Below, one piece after another: positions 37,192 to 46,640 of a stretch of 64,000 bases of DNA; position 1 is the first letter of the stretch, and the number at the start of each line of letters is the position of its first letter. The notes below the pieces were generated by a model, which searched no databases, was not told the DNA's origin, and saw nothing but the letters and a program-made list of their open reading frames with translations. The DNA is from Otis tarda (Eukaryota; Chordata; Aves; Otidiformes; Otididae), in assembly GCA_026413225.1 (NCBI GenBank), contig CM048553.1:17112501-17176500 (forward strand), in the 5' to 3' direction. Made by a program: the position numbers and the translations under genes.

Positions 37192-40100
37192 GCACTTTTT
37201 AGGCCCTTTTAGCACCAATGGATGATTTGGAAACAGTGATGAGCAAATTCTAAATTTTTCAAAGCCCTTTGATTCAGGGATCAGATTTCCCGATAACTGG
37301 TTAGGATTTGTGTTTCCAAGACAGGTGTTTGGCATTTCTAACTCCCTGCTCCCTCTAGGAGACATCAAACCGAGCATTAAACTCCTACAGTCTCGAAAGT
37401 TCAAGTCAAGGTGGTTTTTGTTTTGCTTTTCCCCCTGAAGGTCAGCTCAGGATTGAATCCTTTTGTCAAGGTTGGCCGGAGAGCAGGAGGCTCTGCTAAT
37501 CTGCAGGCAGCGCGGCTCCCTCCTGGCTTCCTTCCCTTGCAGTTTGTTTTACTTCAGGATTCACCCCCTGGGATTGTAAAGGCTGCAGACGAGGGTTAGA
37601 GGTGAAACAAAGAAAACGAGGTTGGTTGTTTACTTAGAGGGAGCCAGAATTCATAATGTCGGAGACACGGGGCTCCTCCCAAGAGATAACCGTAATTTTA
37701 CAGCACCTCTCCGCAGCTTTTTTTTTTTCCAGACATAAAATACAGTGACAAATCCAAAATACCAGTTCCCCGAGTAACTCCTAGAACCAAAACAAAACAG
37801 AGTTTTTTCCTGCGAAGTGACCAGCCACTCGAACAAAACAAACACGCTTCCATTGATCTCCACGTGGGAAAGCATCTGAAAAAAAGAAGTAAAGGCAACT
37901 TTGCCTCCTTCAGAGACCACTTTCTTTTATTCACTCAACTTCTGCCTTATTATGGAGGTCTTTTTTTGACCACAGGTCTTTTTCCTTTGGCAGATAATCT
38001 TCTTATCGCTCTCCTTTTCAGTGAGAAGGCCAAATTTTGCCTTCATTTATTCACTGTGGAACCCCACTGATCAGCAGCTAACAGCCACATCCCACTCCAC
38101 ATGGGCAGCCTGGTGATACATTTTCCTGTTTATATCTTGTTTTAACAATCACGACCGCAGCAAGGGAAGGTGCAGATGCATCCGTTCCACCAAAGGAAAA
38201 AGCTTGCTCCTTCCCCAGGCTTTTCTGGGCGTTTGCCCTCCGGCGCAGCATCCGCTTGCAAGGAGATCGCTGGATTTACAACCGAGCAAGTGGTTGTACA
38301 ACAACAAAAACTGGATTCCAGGCTCCTGATAAGAGAAGGTAAGGCATCCTGCGACCGGAGCCTGGCCAGTCACCCCACCACTAATCCCGGGTGAATCTGC
38401 TGGCGTCAGGGGCTTTACGCTGAACACACACCGGGGTGAAAAATGAGAGCGGCAGCTCAGCTCAGGCAGCCCAGCTCCAGCGCTCCGCTACCAGAAGCGG
38501 CTGCTTACTTTCAAGCTCTCCGCGCAGCCTGTAATCACCCAATATTGAAACCAGATTTACAAGCTCTTTAGAGGAGGAGAAGTTTGTGATTTCCAAAGCA
38601 GACGCATTTGGTATTTCAGAAAAAGGTCAAGCCCCCTGCGGTGTAAGGGGGTTTTAATAGAATCAGTTCAGCAGGAGTTAAGAGGAGACATACCAACCCC
38701 GCGGCTCTCAAAGCCAGGAGAAGCAGACACATAAGAAAAGCCACAACCATTATTGTTTCGAGGAAAGAATCAGGGAAAGAGAGGCATGGGGGGATAGCTA
38801 AATTACATCTTGGACATTTGATTTAATTTTTTTCCGATCCAAGAGACTTTTTCAGTTAGAAATAGAGAGGGTTGCCTGTCTTGGGCTGCAGGGCTTGCGG
38901 CGGTTTCAAAGAAAGGAGTGCTTGTTGTTGTCTGTAGGGGAAATCTGAGAGTGCGCAACACAATGACAAACCCAGTCTTCTGAGTCAAATGCATTTTAAA
39001 AAGGACAGCCGTCGCTTGCCGTCTCACCTCCTCAGCCTCCAGCCTCTTCAGCTCTTACTGTTTGGTCCCCACCTCACCAGGTCACACGCAGTGGGTGTCT
39101 GGGACTGCCTTGCTGCACACCAGTATGGCACCCAGCAAGCCCATGGAATATCACTAAGGTCCCTCCCTGTCACAAGAATATAGGTTTTCTAAAAAGTGTA
39201 ATGTACAGCTGGTGTTGCTGAGGTCTGTGGGTAATACAAGCAGCCTCTACAGAAACACTTACTAGGGATGCAGGTGGCTACCGCTTGCTCCAACACCCTT
39301 CTGACTCTGCAGTCAGTAGTTTCAGTGAAAAGGTTCAGGGCTCGTTCCATAACTTGCATAGCTGCTGCCAGACATGACACCAGAGCTCGTAACATCATTT
39401 CCTGAATACATCGGCTTTAAAATAAATTGGAAATCCAGATTTCATCCTTAGAAGACTCACAGCCTAGAAACTACCACACCTGAACTATACGCACCCAACA
39501 GCCCAGAGCAGCAGCTGCTGACCCAAGCGCCATTGTCCCCAGTGCATCCCCAGCAGCTCCATGGCCCTGTCCTCCCAGGACTGCACGGAAAGGCAAACAC
39601 TCTCTTTTCTTCTTTACAGTATCTCCACAGCAAGGGGCCAATTAGAGCATCCTGGCCTTACCAGCCTTTTAATGGCAAGCATAAATAGACCTTTATGTAT
39701 TCAAATCAGCAGCAAATGAGTGCTGAAGGTCATAGGATGCTTAAATTACTATACAACATGCTCCCTCAGATTTCTGGAGAAAGCACTTGAAAGGTTTAGC
39801 AATCAGATCTTCTGACTTGTCTAGTCATTGCAACTAGTGGTGCAGCTATGCCTGACAGACAGTATTTCAGGTTTGTCTCTTTCAGCACCAAGTTCCCAGC
39901 CAGTCTTTCCCAAAAATAACAACACTTGGCAGAGCAGAGAACTGCCCTAGACTCAGATCAGTGCAAAGGAAGGGCAGAGCTCTTACATAGGAAAGCAGCA
40001 CTTTGAAAGGTCAGCCAGAAGACCACAGGCCAGATTCCAATAGCAGTTGCAGCCACCTAAGTTCTTAAACTTTAGCAGCAGAATAAGGTAGAAATCAGAG

Positions 40101-41534
40101 GATGCTGCTCTCTGCATTACAAGCAGCTCCCCAGGCACCAGCAACTTGCTGTACATAGATGAAACTAATCCCTCTGAACCACACTTTAATATTGTAGAAA
40201 TGGGCACAGTGGGACCTTGGCATTCCCAAGGCTCTCGCTGCACTCAGCTGATACGAGTGTTTAACTGCATGGGTAAGTTTGCAGTATCAATACCTGTTTG
40301 CACAGTGAAGTGACCAACTTACCCCCAACAAGCCCACCACATAGTTCACATGTACTTCCAGAACACCAGCCTGTGACCTAGAGGGGCAGGTTTCCCTTGC
40401 TTACAGCCCTTTGCCTTTCCCAAAGCCATCTACCGCAGTAAGAAGTACAAAAGATCAGAGTGTTGCTGCAAGGTTGTTGTAACCCTGTTTGTGCCATCCC
40501 AGTTTTGCTAGCAGCAACATTAGGGGCTCAACTTTACAGCCAGAACAAAAAAGGAGGCAGAAGCATTTCTAATGCTGTGTGAAACACAGATGAATACTAG
40601 GTTCTTGCCAAGCTTTATCTCCTGCAGCAGCATTTCAGACCCTTCTTTCACTATGATGTGGCATCTGCTTTTTAAGCAAGTCTACTTTGATTACTGCAAC
40701 AAAGCCTTATAAAGCAAGAAAAATAAATAAAAAGCTCCTTGGATAATCCAGGGGGTTTGTTTGTTTTTAAGCAACTAAGGCATTGAATAAATGGAACGAT
40801 CAAATGAAGCCAGCTAGCTGAAGGAGTAAGAAACAACTAAGTGCACAAGTACTAGCTGGGAAGAAAAAGCCACCTATGCAAGAAGAGTAGAAAGAAGCCA
40901 GAGATTAAAGCAAGTACACTGTTGATTCTTCAGTCCCACACAAGAGCAGCAGCATGTGACACTGAGTTACACTATAAAAGAGCAAGGCAGATGTTTTCCA
41001 CTGTGCCCATAGGGCTTATCAGAAAAAAAATTACACAGCAGAATAGGCATTGTGGTTTTGGGGTTTTCCTCCCCCCAAAAAATTTGAGAGTAAAAGGTAC
41101 AAAAAGAAAAGAGATCACAGAAAACAAGATTTGAGATGACGGAGGAAAACCAGCTATAAAGAAAGAGGAAGCACTTCATTAACAGAGAGGGAAAAATAGC
41201 TGTCACACAAAGCTGCAGAAGAATTCACTCAGGTTATGAGCAAAATGCAATAGCCAAGAACTGAGGATGTGGGTTCAGTGCTACTTGAAGTATTAAACAA
41301 TAAAGCTGCCACCTTCATTCTGGAAGAACCACCTTGTTTCCCTCACAAAGTAGAAAAACAGACTCTTGTTTTCAGTATCTAATTGTTACGCACAGCATTA
41401 CCATGCATACCACCCTGATTTGTTTCCCACCACTCCCCCTGCAAAAATTATTTTCTAGAACAAAAAGTCACAAGCAAGTTTCAGACAAAATATATATATA
41501 TTTTTAAAAATCTTTACAATAAGTCAGGAAACAT

Positions 41535-41861
41535 AGGAGCTTGCATACAGTTTATTATAATAACCAGTTCTCAGCTCCCTACAGTTCAGATAATCCTGGT
41601 GACAGTGTTTACAACTTCTACTTTTTGCTTTCACAACTTTAAAGCAAACAATACATTTGAGTGTATTTTACTCTGTGCAAATAAGACAACTTTTGGAATC
41701 CTTCAGAAGAAATATCCAAGATTCTGTTTGCAGAGGTCCTTTGTTTCTCAAAGATGATTTATGAGAGTTCTTGTTTTAAGATAAAGTGCTCCTGTCCAGC
41801 AGAACCCAAAGGCCTTCAAGAGTTCAGAGAGTAAGTTTAGCTCAGATTAAAAAATAATTGG
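41535..41861 (-). other. BAMBI: BAMBI 3' untranslated region (predicted)
   Basis: The sequence between the stop codon and the first AATAAA on the minus strand. The exact cleavage point is inferred at about 10-25 bp past the signal, so the 41535 border is approximate. A 3' UTR of roughly 300 bp fits the compact BAMBI transcript of other vertebrates as I recall it. Longer alternative ends cannot be excluded. Confidence 0.6.
41551..41556 (-). terminator. BAMBI: Poly(A) signal AATAAA of BAMBI
   Basis: TTTATT on the plus strand reads AATAAA on the minus strand. It is the first such hexamer after the BAMBI stop, about 306 bp downstream. On the sense strand it is followed by a TG/T-containing stretch that could serve as the downstream element. 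Confidence 0.65.
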
Positions 41862-42280
41862 TCATACAAATTCCAGCTTCCCATGTCCGCTGTACATTCC
41901 CCAGTGGACTAGCGAAAGAATTTTATCATTGCTGAGGTCTGAATGTCTCATTTTATCACAGGTCATGCAGCAGTTCTCGTGACCAGTCACAGGCACCATG
42001 CATTCCAAGTCCAATTTTGCCACCTGCCCTTTTTTCGAATGATGTCCATGAAAACTATAGTGCAAACGGGAGAGCATTTGCTGTCGTTGATCTTGCAGTC
42101 TCTTATTTTCACTCCTGAGCATCCGCAAGGCCAGCATGATAAGGAGCACCAAGATTAGCCCACCAGCTATAGGAACAGCTATTACAGCTGCCCTGAACCA
42201 TAACTCTTTTGAAGAGGTCAATTCCTGCACCTTGGTGATGAGATTCCTGCTGCTGTCATGTTGGTATCTGCTCCCTTGTC
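41862..42280 (-). CDS. BAMBI: BAMBI coding exon 3 (membrane segment, cytosolic tail)
   Basis: The last exon holds 419 coding nt for residues 123-261 and the stop at 41862-41864. It encodes the juxtamembrane stretch QELTSSKELWFRAAV, the membrane helix rich in Ile/Leu/Val/Ala with a Gly-Gly pair, a basic stop-transfer region (RMLRSENKR), and the conserved tail with the HHSKKGQVAK and HWGMYSGHGK segments. There is no kinase domain, the defining feature of this pseudoreceptor family. Confidence 0.96.
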
Positions 42281-45200
42281 CTGCAAAGGGGAAAGACGTG
42301 AAGCTTATTTCAGTGTAACAACTGGTTTACATATAAGCAACTCTCTTAAATGCCACACTGCTGAGTTTAAGGAGCCCCAGCTATGCACTCTGCAGTATCT
42401 ACAGAAAATACTCCTACAAAGAAAGAGATGAGTTTAAGGCCGTTTATAACACAGGATTTCTTACCCTGACAGCTGATTTAACTAGGAATGCTACTGCCAT
42501 TGTTTCTTAGAAGCAATGTCAAGTTGGCAAGGCAGACTTCCAGTATTAACATAAAGAAAAAAGCTACTCAGCTGAGATGCTCCCCTGCACCCAGCCACCC
42601 ACTTCTCCCTCTGGTGTCTCTACTTACATTAACAACTAAAATCAATAGCAGACATACAAGATTTTGACTGTCACCAGCCTGATGGCCAGAAAAGAGATTT
42701 CACTGAAGCCTCCTTGCCCTACCTGAAGTATCGCCCCTGGAAGGAGACAAAACATCATGCAGTCCTCTGTAATTGCACATATCTTCATGACAGCATTCTA
42801 ATGTAGACACAGCGGTGGTGCCAGAGTGGTTCTGTGCTTGTTTGGCTTGGCAGATATCAGCTGTGCTTGCAATAGAGTCCAAGCAGCCATGAGTAAGAGG
42901 GGAATGTGTGTTCTGAGGATCAAGCAGTCTGGAGAAGCAGGCGCTAAGCTCAGATTTGCACATATAGCCGGTTGCAACACAGTGTGCAGCATCACAGTAG
43001 CATCTGATTTCACCTAGAAAATAAAAATTGTGCAAGAACAGTAAGAATTTGGTCCTTTAAGGACACCTCACTAGGTACTCCTATTAGCCACAAGAATTGC
43101 ACAACCAAATTCAGTGCCAGTTTTGGGATACTCCTCTAGACTCTAAATCCACGAAGGCAGGGGTTATCTCCTTCCCATCACTATGCAGTGCCTACCTCGT
43201 TGTAACCTCAACCCCTGCAAATGCCTTGGGGCACTCGTTTTAATTACTAGTACTACAGTCCTTTGAATTAAAACAAGAACATTTCACTAAAACAGAGACT
43301 GGGGGAGGGTGTACGAGGAAGGTCACAGTGGCTCCCCCCCACCCCCCCAAGGTAAATAACTAACAAGACCATTTTATAGCAACTTCCACTAGCTATCAGC
43401 AATTGCATTAAACCACATTTAAAATGAAATCTCAGCTTTAAAAGCAATACACACCTTTGTCCTATAAGGAAATCACATCTATGTCTTAAACCATTACTAC
43501 AGGAACAGCACTCTCTTTTTATAAAGGTAACGCTTCTTCTAATTGGGCATAAGCAGACAACAAAATACTGGGTTTAAGTATTTGTTTGACAAACAAAAAA
43601 GAGTCATAACTGCTGAATTGTTTATTACCTCTCAATACTGTGCCAAAATTTAAAAGGTTTAACTAACACCTTATAAAGCTATTAGCTAGAACCATTACCA
43701 TCTAAGTCTCCCAGTTAGGAAGGTTTTTACTGTGTGAAACTGGCAAATATTTGTAATTTCTCCAGAAAGAGAGAAATTCTTTAAGTAGCCATTCATGAAA
43801 AAAGGCTTTTTTGTCAGTATTCTGAAACTGAACCAGCGCAGTTTATAATTAATCTGTTAGCCAGACTCAATGTCTCTCAACTCAAATGTAAAGTTATTAA
43901 ACGGGGTGAAATTGCGAGGCTAGAAGCTCCCCCTCGCCCCTCCCCAGTTTTGCATGCAGTCCAACATGCGGTCAAAAGGGGAAACACTTAGACTGAAAAT
44001 CCTCTACCGGCTCTATGAAAAATCTCTCAGGAAACCTCAAAAATTCTTGAAGGAAGCGATAAAAGAGTTCCCTTCATAAAAAAACTCTTCATTTTGTGCT
44101 CTCCAAACTGCTCTGGTATGAATTATACACATCCCGTGCTGTAGGGAAGAGTTACTCTTTCTAGGCAAGTTGCAACTCAAACATAACTCAACGCACCATC
44201 GATACAAGGAGGAAGCCAGATTTTCGAGCCATCCTTAGAAGACTGAACTTAAAACTACTTCTGATGTGCCTGGTGTGCTTGTCATCATAGCAGCACCGAG
44301 GCTTCCAAAGTCAACTGAGCTGTCAGCTGTCTTCCTTCTACAGCCCGCACTCCAGGCAACATACAGGCTGCCCTGCTGCCACCCCTTCTTACGCTGCTTC
44401 CTCCCATCCCATGCCTAAAAAAAGTATTCTGACAGATGTTAAAAAAAAATAATAATTGCAACCAAGTTAGCTTTCCTTCTTCAGCCTACCTTAATACTTC
44501 CCCCAAAATGCTACTGCGGGCTCCAGGCCTTGAAGTTCCCGCTGCTCTTTAATAACTCAGCTTAATAGAAGCCAAATGATGGAGTGTCTCACTGTCTCCA
44601 GTCCAATTCCCTTGGCCCTTCAGGCCAAGTAACCTAATTTCTGGTGAATTCACACACATTGTCATCCAGCATGCTATGGAAAAAAAGACTCAATCATTTT
44701 CTAAGCATTCTCTGTGAGGTCCTCCCTCTAGACTCTCTGAAAAAAAAAATTTTCATCATTTTCTCACTGTGCGAGAATTAAAAATAAGATGCAAAGCAGG
44801 AACAGCACCAGAGCTGACAGTGCTTTCGTGAGGCTCAGCACAGCACGGGAGGAAAGTGAAACAATGCACACACTTCCATTTTAACTGTTTATACAACCCC
44901 GCTCAAAATGCTGCATTTTATTGCCCTAAGACAATCTTATAAACAAAATCTGACAGGCCAGCCTTCAGGTTAATTCAACTGCTTTTTAATTAAAACCACG
45001 TTTTCGGTGAAACAAAATGAACTTTGTATTACTGTATTAAAACTGTATTTCTGTCAATTCATAGTTTCTCCCTGCGCCACGCAAAAGGCCAGAAAGGGTA
45101 TTTAGTGTTTTGAAACAGTGAACAATGCCCTTCTGTTCCCTTCTCTTTCTTGTTACTGTATGTAGCTATTAAAGAAAAATGTCTGCTTTTAGTCAAGATG

Positions 45201-45867
45201 GCTACAGGAGAGACTGCAGGCTCCTCTTAAAGCTTTTGAAGTCCACGGCAGCCAGCAGTCTGTGATCCCCTAATTATATCATTATCAGGCACATAGTTTC
45301 AGTATCTGCGACTTCACATCACTCAGTCACTCCCTGTTCTGCCCGCTTTGATGGGGCCAGCGGGCTCCCCCCTTCACACTGCAAGGGCTGTTATTTGGGG
45401 TTAATTACAGCCTGCCTCCCCAAATAAATAAATACCGCCGCGCACCGCCACGACTCGCCCTCCAGCCTCCCCCCCCCCCGCGGCACGGCGATTACCGGCA
45501 GCCGGGGGCTCGCCTCTTGCCCCGGGAGGGCCGCTCCCCGGGCGGGCGGGGACAGGGCAAAGCTCGCCCGTGGACCCACCGACACCGGCGGCCGAGTGGG
45601 ACGGAAGGGACGGAAGGGCGCAGCCCCCAACAAGGGCTCGGCGAGGGGCTCCCGAGACCCGCTCCCGCCGGCCTGGCCGGGGTAGGGGAGCAGCAGCACC
45701 GGACGCGCCGCGCTAACACCGCCGCCGCCTGAACGGCTGCCCCGGGACCGGCTTCCCACAGACCCCTCCGGTCGCCCCGCCGTGGCCTCACCTCTGGTGA
45801 GCAGGACGGCCATGGCGCAGAGCTCCAGTTGCAGCCAGATGAAGATGTAGCTGGAATGGCGATCCAT
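41862..45867 (-). CDS. BAMBI: BAMBI, BMP and activin membrane-bound inhibitor (3 coding exons)
   Basis: Joined exons 45867-45792, 43013-42723 and 42280-41862 give 786 nt, 261 residues plus stop; human BAMBI is 260. Seen: a hydrophobic N-terminal signal peptide (about 1-20); a cysteine-rich ectodomain with Cys at 30, 32, 37, 44, 51, 69, 80, 99, 100 and 105, ending in the receptor box CCHEDMCN (99-106); an N-glycosylation sequon NHS at 87-89; one membrane segment (about 153-175); and a short cytosolic tail ending GKLEFV with no kinase domain. Known for the family: BAMBI resembles TGF-beta type I receptors but lacks the kinase, sits at the plasma membrane, and blocks BMP, activin and TGF-beta receptor signalling. 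The start is fixed by an in-frame TAA directly before the ATG. No break or frameshift is seen. Compared with human from memory, there is one extra residue near position 93-95, just after the glycosylation site. Confidence 0.97.
42281..42722 (-). other. BAMBI: BAMBI intron 2 (442 bp)
   Basis: A short phase 1 intron with donor GTAGGG at 42722 and acceptor TTTCCCCTTTGCAG ending at 42281. I see no repeat or open frame of note inside it. Confidence 0.94.
42723..43013 (-). CDS. BAMBI: BAMBI coding exon 2 (ectodomain)
   Basis: This exon has 291 nt encoding the end of Gly26 through the first base of Gly123. It holds all ten ectodomain cysteines and the glycosylation sequon at Asn87. The acceptor is TTTTCTAG|GTGAAATC and the donor is ACTTCAG|GTAGGG. 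Both flanking introns are phase 1, so the exon is symmetric (291 is divisible by 3); skipping it would keep the frame but remove the whole ligand-receptor-like domain. Confidence 0.96.
43014..45791 (-). other. BAMBI: BAMBI intron 1 (2,778 bp)
   Basis: It is bounded by the donor GTGAGG at 45791 and an acceptor with a pyrimidine stretch ending TTTTCTAG at 43014. It is a phase 1 intron. It holds a possible ancient L2/SINE-like fragment (about 43137-43255), a C-rich run near 43337-43357, and one CTTTGAA TCF/LEF-type heptamer at 43261-43267, which one expects by chance every several kb. No young CR1 is present. The first part, near 45430-45790, belongs to the promoter CpG island, including an 11-C run at 45469-45479. 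Confidence 0.93.
43137..43255 (+). repeat. Possible ancient L2/SINE-like fragment in BAMBI intron 1
   Basis: The stretch starts TAGACTCTAAAT, then GAAGGCAGGGG, then GCAGTGCCTACC, later GGGGCACTC and a run of ATTACTAGTACTA. The order resembles the 3' tail of old amniote L2-related elements (TAGACTGTAAGCTC, GGGGCAGGG, CAGCGCCTAGCAC, then an A/T-rich microsatellite-like end). The match is by eye and from memory; the family name is uncertain. Confidence 0.4.
45792..45867 (-). CDS. BAMBI: BAMBI coding exon 1 (signal peptide)
   Basis: This exon carries 76 coding nt for residues 1-25 plus the first base of Gly26. It starts MDRHSSYIFIWLQLE, identical to my memory of vertebrate BAMBI, and forms the signal peptide. 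The ATG is preceded by TAA in frame, so no upstream extension is possible. The base after the ATG is G, but the -3 position is T, so the Kozak context is only moderate. The donor reads CCAGAG|GTGAGG, a consensus site, giving a phase 1 intron. Confidence 0.96.
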
Positions 45868-46130
45868 TTACCCGCCGCCGCTCGCCACAACCCGCAGCGC
45901 AGGCACGGCCCGGACGCCGCCGCCCGCCCCTCCGATGCGCCGAGGAGCCGCTCGCCCGCGGGCAAGAGCCGTTGCGCGGCCACCGCTGCGACGGGCGGGG
46001 GCGGGGACGGCCGCGGGTCTCCGCTTTCCCCTCTGCTGCGTCCCCTGAAGCAGCAGCAGGCGCGGCGGCAACAACCCCGCAGCCCGGCAGGCGCTGCCTC
46101 ACTGACACGGCACCGCTGCCGCCCGCCCGG

Positions 46131-46136
46131 TAAATA
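46131..46136 (-). promoter_or_regulatory. BAMBI: Possible weak TATA-like element of BAMBI
   Basis: On the sense strand the sequence reads GGTATTTACC inside otherwise pure GC sequence, 54-59 bp downstream of the CCAAT box. If used, the start would fall near 46103, where the sense strand reads GTCAGTG, an acceptable initiator. That would give a 5' UTR of about 236 nt. This is an inference from spacing only. Confidence 0.3.
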
Positions 46137-46189
46137 CCGCCAGCCGCGGGCGGGTACGCCACGCCCCCCGCCACGCCCTGCCACGTCCC

Positions 46190-46194
46190 ATTGG
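46190..46194 (-). promoter_or_regulatory. BAMBI: CCAAT box (NF-Y type) in BAMBI promoter
   Basis: ATTGG on the plus strand gives AGCCAATGG on the sense strand, 323 bp before the ATG. The flanks fit the NF-Y consensus (RRCCAATSR) well. This places the likely transcription start 60-100 bp downstream. Confidence 0.55.
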
Positions 46195-46243
46195 CTGCTC
46201 TGCTCGGAGGCGGGCGGGGCGCGCCGCGGGCAGGTCGGGTCCG

Positions 46244-46282
46244 CCCCGCCCCCTCCGCCCCCGCCCCGCCTCCCCCCTCCCC
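46244..46282 (-). promoter_or_regulatory. BAMBI: G-quadruplex-forming / GC-box run in BAMBI promoter
   Basis: The plus strand is a string of C runs, so the sense strand has at least six runs of four to six G separated by loops of one to four bases. This fits the canonical G4 pattern and also contains overlapping SP1/KLF GC boxes. It lies 380-415 bp before the ATG. Confidence 0.55.
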
Positions 46283-46640
46283 GGCGGCGGCGGCGCGCTT
46301 GGCCCCGCGGCGCCACGGGAGCTCCCGCCCGCGGCGCCCCCGGGCGGCGGCGGCTCCGCTGCGGCGGCGGCGGGGCCGGCTGGGCGGGCGGTATCCCGGC
46401 GTAATTCAATGGTGGGCACTAAGTGCAGGTCCCGGGGCTCCGCCGAGAGAGAGAGCGAGCGCGGGCGGCACGGAGCGTTCGTTTCGGGGCTCGCCGAGGG
46501 CAGGAGGGCAGGCTCGGCGGAGATCCCTCCAAATAATCCGCGTACGGAGGCGGCAGCGCCGAGTTTCCCGAGGAAACGGGACGGCTCCGGCGGCAAGCTC
46601 GGCGGGGCCGCGTTTAATGAATGAACGGTGCAGCAAAGCC

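Larger units (their letters stand above)
33427..41534. other. Non-coding region downstream of BAMBI; possible conserved elements
   Basis: About 8 kb with no recognised gene and no young CR1. Parts at 33880-34440, 35560-35760 and 36600-36760 keep isolated CpGs and dense homeobox-like, MEF2-like (TTAAAAATAG at 36649-36658) and other factor-like words, which gives them the look of conserved elements. This is an impression, not a measured conservation. Poly-A lies at 37175-37191 and (TA)n at 41490-41501. Confidence 0.5.
45430..46640 (-). promoter_or_regulatory. BAMBI: CpG island promoter of BAMBI
   Basis: About 1.2 kb of very GC-rich, CpG-dense sequence spans exon 1, the start of intron 1 and upstream DNA, and ends abruptly on both sides. 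It holds a CCAAT box, many GC boxes, GGCGCC motifs at 46309-46314 and 46333-46338, and a G-quadruplex run. The long open frames on both strands here are an effect of GC content, not genes. Established knowledge: BAMBI is induced by BMP/TGF-beta through SMADs and by Wnt/beta-catenin. GGCGCC is the GC-type SMAD1/5 motif, so direct BMP feedback through these two sites is an inference. Confidence 0.85.

Noticed and set aside
39189..39398. 69-codon minus-strand frame with several Cys and charged residues
   Set aside because: It is short and unsupported by splice sites or a known family. Its position past the BAMBI poly(A) signal gives no reason to call an exon.
45492..46409. 305-codon open frame on the minus strand across the BAMBI CpG island, and plus-strand counterparts
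   Set aside because: Stop codons are rare in CpG-island sequence, and the product is Arg/Ala/Gly/Pro-rich with no domain. It overlaps BAMBI exon 1 in a different frame.
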